Assembly (NCBI GenBank): GCA_016760335.1
Contig: CM028669.1
Location: 64,538,568-64,602,567 of the forward strand
Source of the DNA: Gastrodia elata
Lineage: Eukaryota > Streptophyta > Magnoliopsida > Asparagales > Orchidaceae
DNA length: 64,000 nucleotides
Direction of reading: 5' to 3'
Shown here: piece by piece, positions 1-12,500 of the stretch
Layout: each line of letters begins with the position of its first letter
Position numbering within the stretch: position 1 is the stretch's first letter
The notes under the pieces: model-generated
Told to the model about the DNA's origin: nothing
Databases searched by the model: none
The model's input: the letters and a program-made list of their open reading frames with translations, nothing else
Program-made: the position numbers and the translations under genes

Positions 1-3000
1 CCCTAAATTGAATTCAGGATTCCAGGGCTTGGGCTTGCTCTGATCGATCATTTTGATCATCGGGTTCTGCCAAAGGCTCATAATTGAGCTCTAGTAAGGA
101 CCCGTTGATCTGGAACCTCCCGACCATTGTGGCTATAGGGCATCGATCTGCCTCACCATCAAAAGGTGTATGGATAGAGCCTTTGCCAATGATGGCCACT
201 ATGAGAATGGTTTTTTCATCACAATAAACCCTATACGTTGTGATAGGGCCAACCTAATGGAATAAATATCTCGCCATCCAGTGCCTCATAGATAGGGCTT
301 CCAGATTCAATCGACGCACCTTGACTCCCTGATGGTGCGGTGATTGAGTGGTGGTCATGGTGTGGCGTATCAGCGACAAATTTGGCAATCCAAGGTACTC
401 TTTAAGCAGCAATCTATGAAAGGATATCAAGGATAATGATAGTGTCGCATTGGGCCAGTTCAGCCCAGGCATGGGCGGTGCGATAGTGCCGACCAGGTCA
501 GGCCCCGGTTCGACTTGCGCCGATTGGTTTTTGGGCCTGCTATTTAATTTATTTAGGAATTATTTTTCCTATTGCTAATTAATTGATAATTGTATTAGTT
601 AATTTAACTTATGGTTTAATTAATTAAAATCAATCCATTTAAATTAATTGAATAACTTTAGCTAAACTTATCTAAATGGTATGATCCAATATACTATTTT
701 GATTAAAAAATCATAAGGAACATTAATACACAATAAAATTCTAATTCCAATGGTTATATTTTTTAATTTAGCTTAATCTCTCCATAATCTTATTTAGTGA
801 ATAAGTAATTTAATAATTGGCCAAATTTCAAGATTAAGGTCTTTAATTGCTCATAAGGTAGGGGAGAACTTAATTATGTTTCTAAGAATAATTTATTAAT
901 TCTAAATTTGCTAATCCACTTTTAATTAACTTAGATCTTGATTAGTGTATAATGATCTAATTAATCCTCTAATTTTGGTGAACCAAGTTCCTATTTCTTT
1001 CTTAGGTCTGCTAAAACCTATTTATGAACTTAAATCTCCATAATAAGTTGTAGATTCCTTATTCACTTTTCTTAGCCTTAAAAGTGATTAGTGCTAATTA
1101 AACTATCTTTAAGTTTAGACTTTGCTCTTAAGTTCTCATTGCTCTCATTAAACAATATAAAGCCTAATAGAACTGATTAGAATTAAATTTGGATGCTTAA
1201 ATCTTAAAATATTAATTTTTGCTTTAAGAAGGGCATTTTGGTCATTTTGCCAAAATTTTGGTTTAAGAGTCCTTAAACTCTAGAAACATCATTATAATGT
1301 TTAAAATTAGTAAAGTAAGGTTCTAGAAATATTTTATATGTAATTGAAATCTCTTAATAAAAATCCTAAGTCTAAACCCTATTTAAAGATCTTAAGTGTT
1401 TAGATCTAAGCCTTAGATCTTAGATATTTAGTAACTCAACACCTTAATAATTCCTTGAGAATTAAATCCTTCCTTCTTGAAGTTCTAAGTGATTTAATCC
1501 CTTAAAAATACATTTTGTGGGTTTAGGTTGGTCCAACCTATATAATAATGAAATTATTCTATAAATCGAGCCTAGATCTTATTAGATTCTTAAGTTCTTG
1601 TTTGATTATTTTATCTTATGACAATTAGATTCAGCCCTTCTGTAAGATCACAATTCTTGAATCTTTCAGCCTTTAAGACTTCTCCACCTTTAGACTAAGT
1701 GTGGTTGTGAGCCCTTAGATCTCTAAAGATTAGTACCTTGAATTCAAGTTTGAACCCCAATTTGGAGTTTGAACCTAAAATTCTTAAATCTTGATCGACA
1801 TAATCAAGATTGAGTTTGAGTTATTAAAATAAAATAATTAAGTCATTGATAAATTTTTAATCTTTGTACTCGTCACTTTTGATTATGAATTAGAACTTGT
1901 TAAATTCTAATGTTAACTTATGGTCATAGATCTGAGATTTGCATGATAGTGGATTTTAGAGATCCTAAGGTTGTACTATCTCTGATTAGATAGAATTAAT
2001 TAAATTAGATAACAACAAATATCACATATGTTTAGTAAAGTCCCTTACTTTCTTAGATTAATGTTGCTTTACATACCTTGTATTTTGAGCTTTATACCAT
2101 GGACATAGAAGTTGAACATGGGATATTTTGACGAGTATCCTATGTCAATTTTGAACGCATAAAACCTCATTACTTAAATTAGTAATTCAGTTTATTCAAT
2201 TTATTAAGTTTATTTGGTATGTTCTGTTCATTCAGTTCTTCAATGCTCAGTTTAGTAGAGTGTATTCTATTTAGTGTGCCTCTTCAATTCTGTACTTTTG
2301 CAAATGAACATGCCAAGCCTAGCTCTATGATTGGCTAGGATGGTATTTGTCTATTTATCGAAGTCTAATTGGGCCTAACTCTATGGCTGTCTAGGTTGGT
2401 ATTCATTAGAATTTTTGGTTCAATGACTTTGTTTAGTCAATTTATATTATAGCAGTACTAGTTTAGATACATATCTCTTTTCTGAGCTTTTAAGTCTAAC
2501 TAGGCCTGACTCTAGGGTTGGCTATGATTGTATTTGTTAGACTTTCTTTTTGCTTAGTGCTTTATTTAGCCAAGTTATTTATATTGTTAGTCATGCATAA
2601 TTTTGATTCTCAATTCATTTTTAGTTCATTTCAATACAATTATTTTAGTTCAGTACTTTTTAGTTCAATTATTTGCATATTTTAGAATGCTAACTTTATT
2701 TCTGTCCTTTTATGCTTCTGTTCAGATTTTTTTTATGCATATGAACACATATTTATATGATCATAAGCATATTATGATTAGTTTTCTTTCAGTTTATTTC
2801 AGTTATATACGAATTTATTGCCAAACCTTGTTTGCGGCTTCTGGCTGAGGTATGTTAATTTACATAATTCATTCTATTTAGTTATAAATGCTTAATTTAT
2901 AACTACCCAATTCTTGTTGCTTGTTGCACCTTAAATACTTGCATGCTTTGTAAAGTGTTATATCTTGAATATTTAGTTTCATTTAAATAGCCTAAAATGT

Positions 3001-3490
3001 ACTTAGACAATTTGTCAAACTATAATATTTTCTTTTTTTGGCTGGGGGCCTAGCATTGTGATACCAACAATGTCAGATTCAGAGCTATTCTTTAAGGTTG
3101 CTCAGTCAGGAGGAGGATCTTCCTGCAGCTAAGGCTTAGTTAGATTACTTTTCCGCTTGTGAGGACGAGTGTTCCTTTTTATTTAAATTCAATTTGTAAT
3201 AATTTATTATTCTAGATGTATTTATTTTTCACATTTTCATATTAATCTGAGTTGTTGTCTTTACTTTCTTTACTGTGCTATGATGTGAATGTTATGTTGT
3301 TACTTGTTTCTACTACTTTGATAATTTGAGGCATGATTTTCGATTTCAGGTGGCAAGTCTTCCAATTATGGCGGGTTGGGCTTATACCTGAATTGACTAT
3401 AGTTGAGAGGGTCGTCACACAGTGATCGTATTCACCATAATCATTTTAATCTCAATGTTAGCATGACCACGAAGGGTATGTGGCTCCACA
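1..3490 (+). repeat. 5' LTR of the first Ty3/gypsy element, left part missing
   Basis: The first 1.3-1.4 kb of this LTR lies outside the window, judged from the 3' copy (13592-18408). It ends ...GGCTCCACA directly before the primer site. Inside are an AT-rich middle, three imperfect CCTAG/CTAGG hairpins (2318-2339, 2374-2395, about 2504-2525) and, near the end, TTAGACAATTTGTC followed by a pyrimidine-rich run and a CATTGT/ACAATG hairpin (3054-3072). No gene is visible; short ORFs here do not match any family. Confidence 0.9.
3054..3072 (+). other. Conserved LTR hairpin (CATTGT / ACAATG)
   Basis: A 6-bp stem with a 7-nt loop lies just after a T-run and GGCTGGGGGCC. The same structure is at 9067-9085 (reverse strand), 17959-17977, 41207-41225, 55600-55620 and 62862-62880. 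The 55600 copy has different stem bases that still pair. It probably lies in the R/U5 part of the LTR transcript. Confidence 0.6.
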
Positions 3491-3492
3491 GC

Positions 3493-3503
3493 TGGTATCA
3501 GAG
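3493..3503 (+). other. Primer binding site (tRNA-Met type)
   Basis: TGGTATCAGAG lies two bases after the LTR end. This is the standard complement of the 3' end of initiator tRNA-Met used by most plant LTR elements. It fixes the LTR boundary at 3490. Confidence 0.9.
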
Positions 3504-3849
3504 AATACAATATGGTGACATATTGGATTTTATATTCCTATCTGCCTAATGGATAGTTCTTATGAATCGCAGTCATCAAAATATAACATCCATAAGCACA
3601 ATACCCTTAAGTAACTCTGTATGAAAGTGTAAATTGGAAAATGTCCATATAAGATAACTAAGTCACTCTCAAATAACTGAAATAACTTATAAATTCTCTT
3701 AATATAATCACATGGAATATGGAAGATCTGAATTGGACTACTGCTTAACCACATTCGATACTGTCTGGGAGTACGATTACCATTAGGGTCAGGAACTTGA
3801 AAGATTTGTAGCTAAAGTATATGCCAAAGGAGTTATAGTTCTAGAAAAA

Positions 3850-4060
3850 CTTCTTCAGTAATCCATCTTCAGAGGATTTGACTTCCCAATTCTAGCAAAG
3901 GAATGGTTGAATCACGTGGATTTAATTTTGTATCATATAGAATGTCCCGATTCCATCCATACTGATCTTATCACCTTCATGCACCAAAATGCCGCAGAAG
4001 ATTGGTGGAAAGTCACCCTTTGGAAGTTTGAAAAGAAATGCAAGTGGAGCGTCATGTTAT
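3850..4060 (+). pseudogene. Upstream gag-like segment of the first gypsy element
   Basis: The plus-strand reading shows a plant Ty3/gypsy gag core: a GFDFPILAKEWLNHVD stretch, then IECPDSIHTDL, then AAEDWWK, matching the usual order of WL..IE, CPD..K and A..WW. It lies about 550 bp upstream of a second gag core (4585-5564), with about 500 bp of AT-rich noncoding sequence between. A close relative of this first segment is at 63690-63935 in the element at the right edge. It has no clear start and no zinc knuckle of its own. It may be a separate upstream gag-like ORF or a duplicated gag. Confidence 0.65.
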
Positions 4061-4584
4061 AACCTTCGTGAAATCTCCCTTTTTGTGCCAAGTTCATAGA
4101 TAGGCTCTAGCATCTATTATATAGTCATTAAGTCAATTATAATCCTTTATCATTTCATGATTTCAGTATTTATATACATCCATCATTTCATTTTATGCAA
4201 TCTTCATTCTTGAATAATGAAATAATGTGTTTACAAAATTGAATGTTCAGTATAAACTCATTTCATTAAGTTCATTCTGAAATCAAGGTTCATCTTACTA
4301 CGACAGGATGAATCCCCGATCACCCCCATCAACTACACGCTTTAATAATTCAGTAGCATATGGCATTCTACTGATGAAGTTACTCATCTGTAGAGTATGA
4401 CATCAACTATGCTAGAGAACCACACCCAATAGGAATTGGCTATTCAAAAACTAATTGCCATCTATCTGGTGCTTGCAACCACTAACGACACTGCAACAGC
4501 AGCCCCTGCTCAACACATCCTCTTTCATTCCATCATTCTACTGATGGACTCTTACACAGCTTCCTGAGGTTGTGACCCTCAACC

Positions 4585-5564
4585 TTCAGTGGAAAATTAT
4601 CACCCATGGATATAGTCAGTTGGCTAAGGATGATAGAAAAAAGTTTGTACATCCTTAAGTGTCATAATTCAAAGGCCATTCATCTCACTACCCATCTATT
4701 CCATGAAGAAGCGGAATACTGGTGGGATAACGTCCAAAATACTCACTTTGTTGACTATTATGTTGAGGATATTCCTTGGGATAAATTTGTGAAATTTTTC
4801 TTGTCTGAGTTCATTCCCCATATTCACAAAACAAGATAGAAGATATAATTCTAAGGCTGAAGCAAGTCAGTCATTTTATCTCAGATTATGAGATGGAATT
4901 CTAGAAGATTACATGCTTCATTCCAAACATAATCCGATCTAAATCAGCCATGTGTCACCGGTTTCAAAGTGGTTTGCATGATAATATCAAATATCAAATT
5001 ATTCCACTTTATCTTACTGATTTATCCAAACTCGTAGAGATATCAAGGGTGGTGGAGCACCACCAATCCAAAAGAGAACTAAAGCGGAAAGTTATCATTG
5101 TACCAAACCATCACGAAACCTTCAAGAGGTAAAGGCCTCAACCTACCAAGGTTTATCAACTTGAAGCAACTCCATCTACTGAGCCTAATCCAGTCTGTAA
5201 TAGACCTCACCCATATGGCAAGTGTTATCACTTTGGCCATAAGTGCTTCACCTGTGGTCATCAGGGCAACATGTTCTATAACTACACACACTCAAAATAT
5301 GTGGATGGTGTCCATATAAACCATTCACAGTATGACCTAGTTTTCAGATCTATACCTTTGAACAAAAGATATCAAGGAATGGAAACAATGCCAGCTTCTT
5401 CAGCTAAACCAGCAAGGGAGCAAGCTGTCACTCCAAAGTTCCAGCATAACTTCAAGAAGGAAGTTAACAACTATCCGGCTAGTCCTACACAAGTTTATGC
5501 TCTAACATCGCTTGAAGCCGCTAAAGATAACAATGTGATTTCACATTCACGTACGCATTTCTGA
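4585..5564 (+). pseudogene. gag polyprotein region (nucleocapsid), degenerate
   Basis: This encodes the structural capsid/nucleocapsid protein of a Ty3/gypsy element. Visible in order are a DIVSWLRMIEKSL core, EEAEYWW, a WDKFVKFFLSEFIP block, the MCHRFQSGLHDNIKYQI retrotransposon-gag signature near 4950, a basic region, and a zinc-knuckle remnant at about 5220-5285. The knuckle keeps two cysteines (CFTC) but its histidine and last cysteine positions read N and Y, so it is inactive. Stops and frameshifts at about 4838 and 4905 split it into pieces (4606-4839, 4950-5132, 5271-5564). The protease follows directly. Confidence 0.85.
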
Positions 5565-5639
5565 ACTTCTTATGAAATTTGTATTTCTGCACTTTAAATA
5601 TGCAATTGTTAATGCAATTTATGCGAATAAATTTAAGAA

Positions 5640-5985
5640 CACTTTATTTTAATGACCAAGCCTACAATTTGTTGTTTGACACTGGGGCCAATCATTCTTT
5701 TACCTCTGATTAATTCGTCACAACTCTTAATTTGCCTACCTATAAACTAGTTAAGTCACTAAGCGTTGAACTTCCATCAGAAGCCCAACTTATTGCTCAA
5801 AAATTATGCGATATTAAAAGTCCGTTAAATAATTAAGTGTTTGATTCTAAGTTAATCGTCCGGCCTTTAGCCAAATTTGATATCATTCTACGAATGAATT
5901 GGCATAGTAGTCACAACGCCATGATTAATTACCTAAAGAAGAAAGTCACTATTCATTCCCATGGCAAACACAAAAATTCATTAGG
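5640..5985 (+). pseudogene. Retroviral-type aspartic protease, degenerate
   Basis: The reading gives LLFDTGANHSF with the catalytic DTGA at 5678-5689, then a hydrophobic FDIILRMNW stretch near 5875-5905 that matches the second conserved block of Ty3/gypsy proteases (usually ..DVILGMDWL). Two stops interrupt it, at about 5710 and 5834. The protease would release the gag and pol proteins from the polyprotein. It lies between gag and RT, as expected in Ty3/gypsy. Confidence 0.85.
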
Positions 5986-6059
5986 AAGATTAGTACCCAG
6001 CTATCATTAATAAATGCTATTAAAGCTGAAAAGTTAATCAATAGAGGCTATGATGCTTT

Positions 6060-7460
6060 CTTTGTCACCATGATGGGTGAAGTCAAAGAGAGCATTCCTC
6101 TCTCTAAATGTAAAAGAGAAAAAGGCTTCGCCAATGTATTCTCTAAAGATCTGCTAGGAATATCTTCGCCTAGAGAAGTACAATTCATTATCAAGTTAGT
6201 TCCCAGAACCCAACCTATATCTAAAACTCCGTATAGAATGTCACCTAAGGAATTGCAAGAGCTTAACAAATAGTTACAAGAGCTTTTAAGTATGGGTTTT
6301 ATCAGACTTAGCATGTCTCCTTGGGGAGCGCCAGTTTTATTCATGAAGAAAAAAGATCGTTCTATGCAAATGTATATAGACTAATGGGAACTGAATAAAG
6401 TCACCATCATGAATAAATATTCATTACCCAAAATCGATGATTTATTTGATCAGTTATCTGGAGTTCTCATATATTCAAAAATCAATTTAAGATCTGGATA
6501 CCATGAGTTGCGGGTAAGAGAGGATGATGTTGAGAAAACAACTGTTTACGCTCATTATGGCCACTTTGAGTTTTTTCTGATGCCTTTCTGGCTCATCAAT
6601 GTGCCATCAATATTCATGGAATTAATGCAGCGAGTCGTCATGCCTTATTTAGACTAATTTGTCAACATCTTTATCGACGATATCCTTATCTATTCTCGAA
6701 CGCTAATGGATCATGAGGATCATTTAAAGGCAGTATTAGAAACCTTGTGCGATTATCAATTATATGCTATGTTTTCCAAATGCGAATTCTGGCTAAAATC
6801 TGTCACATTCTTGGGTCATATAGTTGATGCCCAAGCTATCCGTGTAAAATAAAATAAAGTAAGTGCAATCCAAGATTGGGTACAACCTAAGTCAGTAATT
6901 GATATCTGAAGCTTTTTGGGATTAGTTAGATACTGTAGAAAGTTTGTTGAAGGCTTCTCTCAGATTGCCTCACCTTTAACTAAGCTGACTCAGAAATCTA
7001 TTTCTTTCATTTGGAGTCCTAAATGCGAGGAAGAATTTCAACCCTAAAAGATGCACTCTCTACCATTCCAGTGCTTATTTTGCCCAAGGAAGGTTTAGAC
7101 TATCAAGTTTACATTAATGCATCTAGGACTAGTTTATGATGCATATTAATGCAAAGAGGGTAAGGTATTAGCTAATGTTTCTCTTTAGTTGAAGCCTCAC
7201 AAAAGAAACTATCCTGTTCACAATCTTAAACTTCCTGATGTGATCATTGCCTTGAAGATCTAGCATCACTATTTGTATGATGTTCAATGTTCCATTTTCA
7301 CTGATCACCAGAGTTTGAAGTACATCTTCACTCAGAGCAAACTAAATTGTAGACAAAGAAGGTGGCTAGAGCTGATTAGTGATTATGATCTAAGCATTCA
7401 ATATCATCTGGTAAAGCGAATGCCGTAGTAGATGCCCTCAGTCACTGTGCTACAGTATCT
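6060..7460 (+). pseudogene. Reverse transcriptase and RNase H of Ty3/gypsy pol
   Basis: RT copies the element RNA into cDNA and RNase H removes the RNA strand. Recognisable blocks are GFIRLSMSPWGAPVLFMKKK (about 6295), the LPKIDDLFDQL and FSKI(N)LRSGYH equivalents (6420-6510), and the active site YLD-stop-FVNIFIDDIL with the two aspartates at 6676-6681. Then come CEFWLKSVTFLGH, SFLGLVRYCRKFVEGFSQIA (about 6915) and the RNase H-side FTDHQSLKYIF (about 7294). In-frame stops at 6382, 6655, 6850 and 6907, plus later frameshifts, disable it. The normal codon before FV would be Asp, so the 6655 stop falls beside the catalytic site. Confidence 0.92.
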
Positions 7461-7463
7461 GTT

Positions 7464-8630
7464 ATGATTGCTGAAAGTTCATTCGAGGAAGAATTTTCTA
7501 AGCTCGAGATTGTGCCAGTTCACAGTGATATGCTAAGCAGTATGCTATCTATGAGGATCATTGAACCCACATTTCATAGAGATGTCTCCATCTCACAAAC
7601 AAAAGATGAAGACTATCTAAAGTTCAAAGCTGCAATTGAAGGTGGTCATCACCCTGATCTTCAATTGCGTAACAACGTTGTTTATCAAAATAATCACCTT
7701 TGGATTCTTAAATCCATGCATCGAAAGTCATCACTCTGGATATTTTGTTCACCCTAGTTGTAGAAAGATGTATCAAGATTTAAATCAGTCCTTTTGGTGG
7801 CTTGAAATGAAGAAGAGCAGGGCTGATTTCAGGGTCAAATGTTATACTTGCAATCTAATAAAGGCCGAGCACCAAACGCCTAGTGGTATTCTGCATCCAC
7901 TGGAAATTCTTGAGTGGAAATGGTTAGATATATTAAAGGATTTAGTTATGGGATTGCCTCACACAAAATCTGGTGCCGGTGTAATCTAGGTTATCATCAA
8001 TCGACTAACTAAATCAACACACTTCATTCTTATCTGTCAAACTGGCTCTATTAAAAAGCTTGCAAAGCTTTATATCAAAGAAATTGTCAAGCTGCATGGT
8101 ATCCCTAAGTTAATAATATCTGATAGAGACAGCAAATTAACTTCTAAGTTTTGGCAAGCAATGCACTAAAATCTTGAGACTACCTTAGCAATGAGTATAG
8201 CATTTCATCTTCAAACATATGGTCAGTCTGAAAGAATAAATCAAATTCTTAATGATCTGCTTAAGCTCTATATTCTTAATTTTTTTAGTTCCTCAAAAGC
8301 TCATCTCCCATTGGTGGAGTTTGCATACAATAATAATTTTTAAACCAGTATTAAAATAGCTCCTTATAAAGCTTTATATGGTAGAAAGTGTAGTACTCCT
8401 CTGGCATGGTTAGAAACAATAAGCGTTCAGCTTTATGGATCTAAATTAGCTGAAGAAACTAGTAAGGAAGTTTAGCTGATTCAGTAAATAAATCATTCTG
8501 CTCAAGATCACCAAATCAAATATCATGATGCTCATCATCGTCTTATCAACTTCAGTGTTCAATATTCTGCTTATCTAAGAGTCACTCTGATGAAAGGTGT
8601 TTATATATTTGGTGTAGTAGGGAAACTCAG
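7464..8630 (+). pseudogene. Integrase of the first gypsy element, 5' part
   Basis: The HHCC zinc-binding end reads H..GYFVHP, then CYTCNLIKAEHQ (7725-7880). The catalytic core follows: D in KWLDILKDLVMGLP (about 7925), the second D in IISDRDSKLTSKFW (about 8120) and E in QSERINQ (about 8225). Next are FAYNNNF, APYKALYGRKCSTPL and the start of the C-terminal fold. The frame stops at GK, where a solo LTR entered (8631), and resumes at 13126 with LSPRYVGPFEI. Stops at about 7987, 8167 and 8341 make it a pseudogene. Confidence 0.9.
8626..8630. repeat. Target site duplication, left (CTCAG)
   Basis: This pairs with CTTAG at 13126-13130 (4 of 5 identical). Removing the insertion and one copy rejoins the integrase reading frame, so the boundaries are firm. 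Confidence 0.85.
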
Positions 8631-9066
8631 TGTGCCGATCATGCCCCGACAAGCAAGTTGGGGTGGTTGTCACTTATAAAATCCCTCACTTATCATGAGA
8701 TTAGGCTATAATCTCAAATCCACTAATAAGGGAATGATGTGCACTATGTAAAGCTGAACCATTCACTAAATAATATACATAATTATCAGAGTGCAAAAGA
8801 AAGAAATAGCAAGCTTACATCCATTGAAACCATAATACAAAAAAATAGAAAAGATGCAGCTTAGATAAAGTATGCAGTAAAGGAAAATATAATGAGTACC
8901 TATATTATTACATCACTTTAAATAAGTTCTAAACAGAAATGAAGGACACTCATCCTCACTTAAATAAAATAGGCAACCTAAACTAAGGCTCCTCAGCTCC
9001 AAGGTGCTCTTCCTCCTAGAACTGCTCCTCCATGGGTGCTAACTCCTCAAAATGCTGAGAAGCTCA

Positions 9067-9085
9067 CATTGTCGGTTTAACAATG
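9067..9085 (-). other. Conserved LTR hairpin (minus strand copy)
   Basis: CATTG / CAATG arms flank a 9-nt loop, preceded on the minus strand by a T-run. This is the counterpart of 3054-3072 and shows that the solo LTR shares the same 3'-end architecture. Confidence 0.55.
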
Positions 9086-9455
9086 CCAGGCCCCCAACCA
9101 AAAAAAGAGAAAAACTAGTTAGGCATATTGTCTAAGTACATTTTAGGCTATTAATTATTTATGTATTTAATAATATCACAAACACCCTAAGCATTATAGG
9201 AGCAATAAAGTAATAAGAGAAAGTGGTAAAGGCTATAATCATATAATTATAACTTAAGCAAAATATGAGATAAGCACATACCTCAACCCAAAGCAGCATA
9301 AAAGTTAAGCAATGAATATATACAGGAAATTACTAATTATACGGAAGCATCCTAAGTAAATATAATCAATTCTACACATGCTAGCTTTATAAATAAAATT
9401 CAATATAAATAGAACTCAAATAAATCTAGCATCCTAATATGCTTGTATATAAATC

Positions 9456-9466
9456 AAGGTATGGTG

Positions 9467-9511
<45 letters not shown>

Positions 9512-9528
9512 AAGGTATGGTGATTATA
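9456..9528. repeat. Poly(A)38 flanked by a perfect 17-bp duplication
   Basis: AAGGTATGGTGATTATA occurs at 9456-9472 and again at 9512-9528. Between them is an uninterrupted A run (9472-9509), then GA. This is what a LINE-machinery insertion would look like if only the poly(A) tail was copied before target duplication. Tandem duplication plus A-run expansion is the alternative. It lies inside the solo LTR. Confidence 0.8.
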
Positions 9529-12500
9529 TAGATAAATATTGGAAATACTGTAAGTACCAAAATACTGCATAAATACTAAAGAATGCAAAACTGAAAGTAT
9601 AATAGAAATGCTATCTTATATGGATTTATGCCTACTTAGAACTGTCATGATAAGAATTAGAGGCTCATCTAGCCACTAAGTAAGTCTTCTGAAGTAACTA
9701 GGAGAAATTTCCCATATCAATAAGTCCATTGAAAATATACCATCTAGGAAAAATTTCACAGGTCTTCATCATCTCAAATATTTGCAACAACACAATAGAG
9801 GTAGACTAAGTAGAACACCTTCCAATTAAAATGTCATATAATTCATTAATTTCTTTTAATCTAATTATTTATAAATATATCTCATGAAAATTTCAAAGCT
9901 AACATAGAATATTCATCAAATATCATATTTTCATATATTATGTCATAATGTAAATACTCAAAGCAAGAAAGCAAGGCATCAAAACAAGGTAGTAAATAGC
10001 ACTACTCAAAATCTGTTATATCACTTATTTTCTAATTAAATTTATTCTAACTAATATGAGATTATATAAGTTCAGGATCTCCAATATCCTACTATCCAAT
10101 ATAAACTCTCACAACTACGATTCTATAAGGTTTTAAGTAATTAGAACTAATCAAGTTCTAATATAATTCAATCAATGATACTTACTTAAGTTGAATAATA
10201 AATTAAATGACCTAATTAATAATTTTAAATAACCCAAGCCTATCTTGATTAATATAAAGCAAGATTAAGGGATTAAGAGTTAAACTCCAAATATTGAGGC
10301 TTAACCTCTTAATCTAATAGGTTCTATAGGCTTAGGGTAAAGAATTAATCCCAACTCTCATGTTCTATATGTTAAGGCTATCTTATTAAGCAAAGTCAAG
10401 CTTAATAAAATAGATCATTAAACTTAGACTAAGGTTTAAATATAAAATAATAAAAAAAAAAGATGAAATCTAAAAACTACTAAAATTAAGTTACATCCAT
10501 TGAGTAACCCATTTACCTAATGAATGACCTCTATCCTAAATCTACATCTAACTCTTAAGGAAAGTTCTTAAGGTTTAAGGAAGAAACTTAATCGAGGAAC
10601 AATTTGGATTTTCATTAGAAACTTTATTTAATGAGCTTAGATAAATTAATATTGATTCCAAATCACTTATATTATTAATTTTATTAACTAATTTAGACTT
10701 CTAATGCTTAAGAATGCTTGGACCTAATTTTGAGCTAAATGATCATTTTGCCCCTACTTAATGGTCTAAAATGCAACAATTTGAATTAGGGTTCCAAATT
10801 AACATTTATTAATGCCAAATGGTTAGTTACTATCAAATATGAAGATAGATATTAAGTACACCCAAATTGGATAAGGATTAAGCCTTATGAGCTCAAATTA
10901 GAGTTTTAGCTCATTAAGGTGGTTTGGTAATTTTACTTAGGTAAATTTAAATTCAATTATATTTATATTGTTTACTTTCTAAGGATTCCATAGAGTCTAA
11001 GAACACTAAATTTGAGGCCATTTGGCCAAGTTATGGCCAAAATAATATTGGGGTCTAAAAGGCTAATTACTAAGTTTTAGGAAAGGTCCAAAAACTTAAC
11101 TTTTCCAAATAATGTCCAAATTCAGTAAACTCAGTGGCTATAGCTTCCTTATAACATATTGAGTACTATGACTGGTAGTATACCCAATTTGGACTTCATT
11201 TGCTTAACCTATGCCCTGATTAGGGTTTAATATGATTAATGAGTGATTAGTGAAATTAATCATAGACTTGGAAAATTAACTTCACTAATGTGTTCTACTC
11301 TGCTCTAGGAGTCTATCGCAACTTATTTATAAATTTGGATCACTACTTATGCTAATATTTACTAATTAAGTTTTATGGTGATTAAGGCTAATTAAGAAAT
11401 CTAGTTACCAAAACCTAATTATTTTTATAGTTTATTGATCTTTAGGTTTTCCTAACCAAAATAATATATTAGACAACCTAATTTGGAGTTCAAATGGTAA
11501 AGTTATGACTAAATGAAATTCTAGGGTTTAAGGGTGTAATTAGGGAAAGATCCTAGAAGTCATTAGTCAAATCATATTCCAAATAGCAAATTTGACAGTA
11601 CCAAAATGTTCTTGGCACCCTCCTAAGTAAAATTTAATATAACTTGACTATGTTTGGAGCTAGGGGTGCAAAGTTATGATTGTTGGAAGATTACGGTTAA
11701 TTAGGCCATTAGTTAAGGGTTTAAAATATCACTAACAGAAATACTCCTCCAAATGGAATATAAACACTACCATAATATTCCTTGCATTTTTCAAATTAAA
11801 AAGAGATATATATTTAATATATTTGGAGTTCTGGATTCATAATTATGGATGTTTAAGGTTTTGTATAATTATTTGAATTAAATTAGATTTACATTAATTA
11901 ATTAATCATCTTGATTAATTTATGTAATCCCTAAGTCTAACTACAGTCAATGGCTTCAAACCCGTTGGGGACCCACCACTACAGACCGCTAGCTGACAGA
12001 GATGGTGCGAGACCCACTGCATGCCGTCAGTGGATGACACACATAATAACAGGACCATCCATCCTCGTTACGGTAGGGACGCGCGTGGAGAGACTTGAAG
12101 GGCGAGCCTAGGGCTTACTAAACAACGGTAGTTTTGTCATCGATAGGTGCTAGTACGCCCGCCATTGGGAAGGTCTCGGAGAGACCTTATGTACTGCTGT
12201 GGGGTCAACATGTAAGAAGCTCTCATTCGTATGAAATCACTAACTCTAGTTTCAAGATAATGGGAAGAAGATAAAGCTACTATGGAGTACTATTTGAACT
12301 TTCAAAATTTTCTCTATCGAGCTCCATCGAGCTCGATCGGGCTCAATATAATTACTTTAAGGAATGCTAAATAGAATTTTGAAATGAAAAATAAGCAAAT
12401 GCATGAAGGAGGAAGAAGATCTAACATACCTTGATCGACGGCTTGGATGGCTCCTGGGGCTTGGACGACTCGATAAAGATGTGAAGCTCCCAGATGTAGC

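Noticed and set aside
2603..2848. 81-codon hydrophobic frame
   Set aside because: A T-rich LTR stretch read in frame gives Phe/Leu/Ile; the equivalent part of the 3' LTR is not open.
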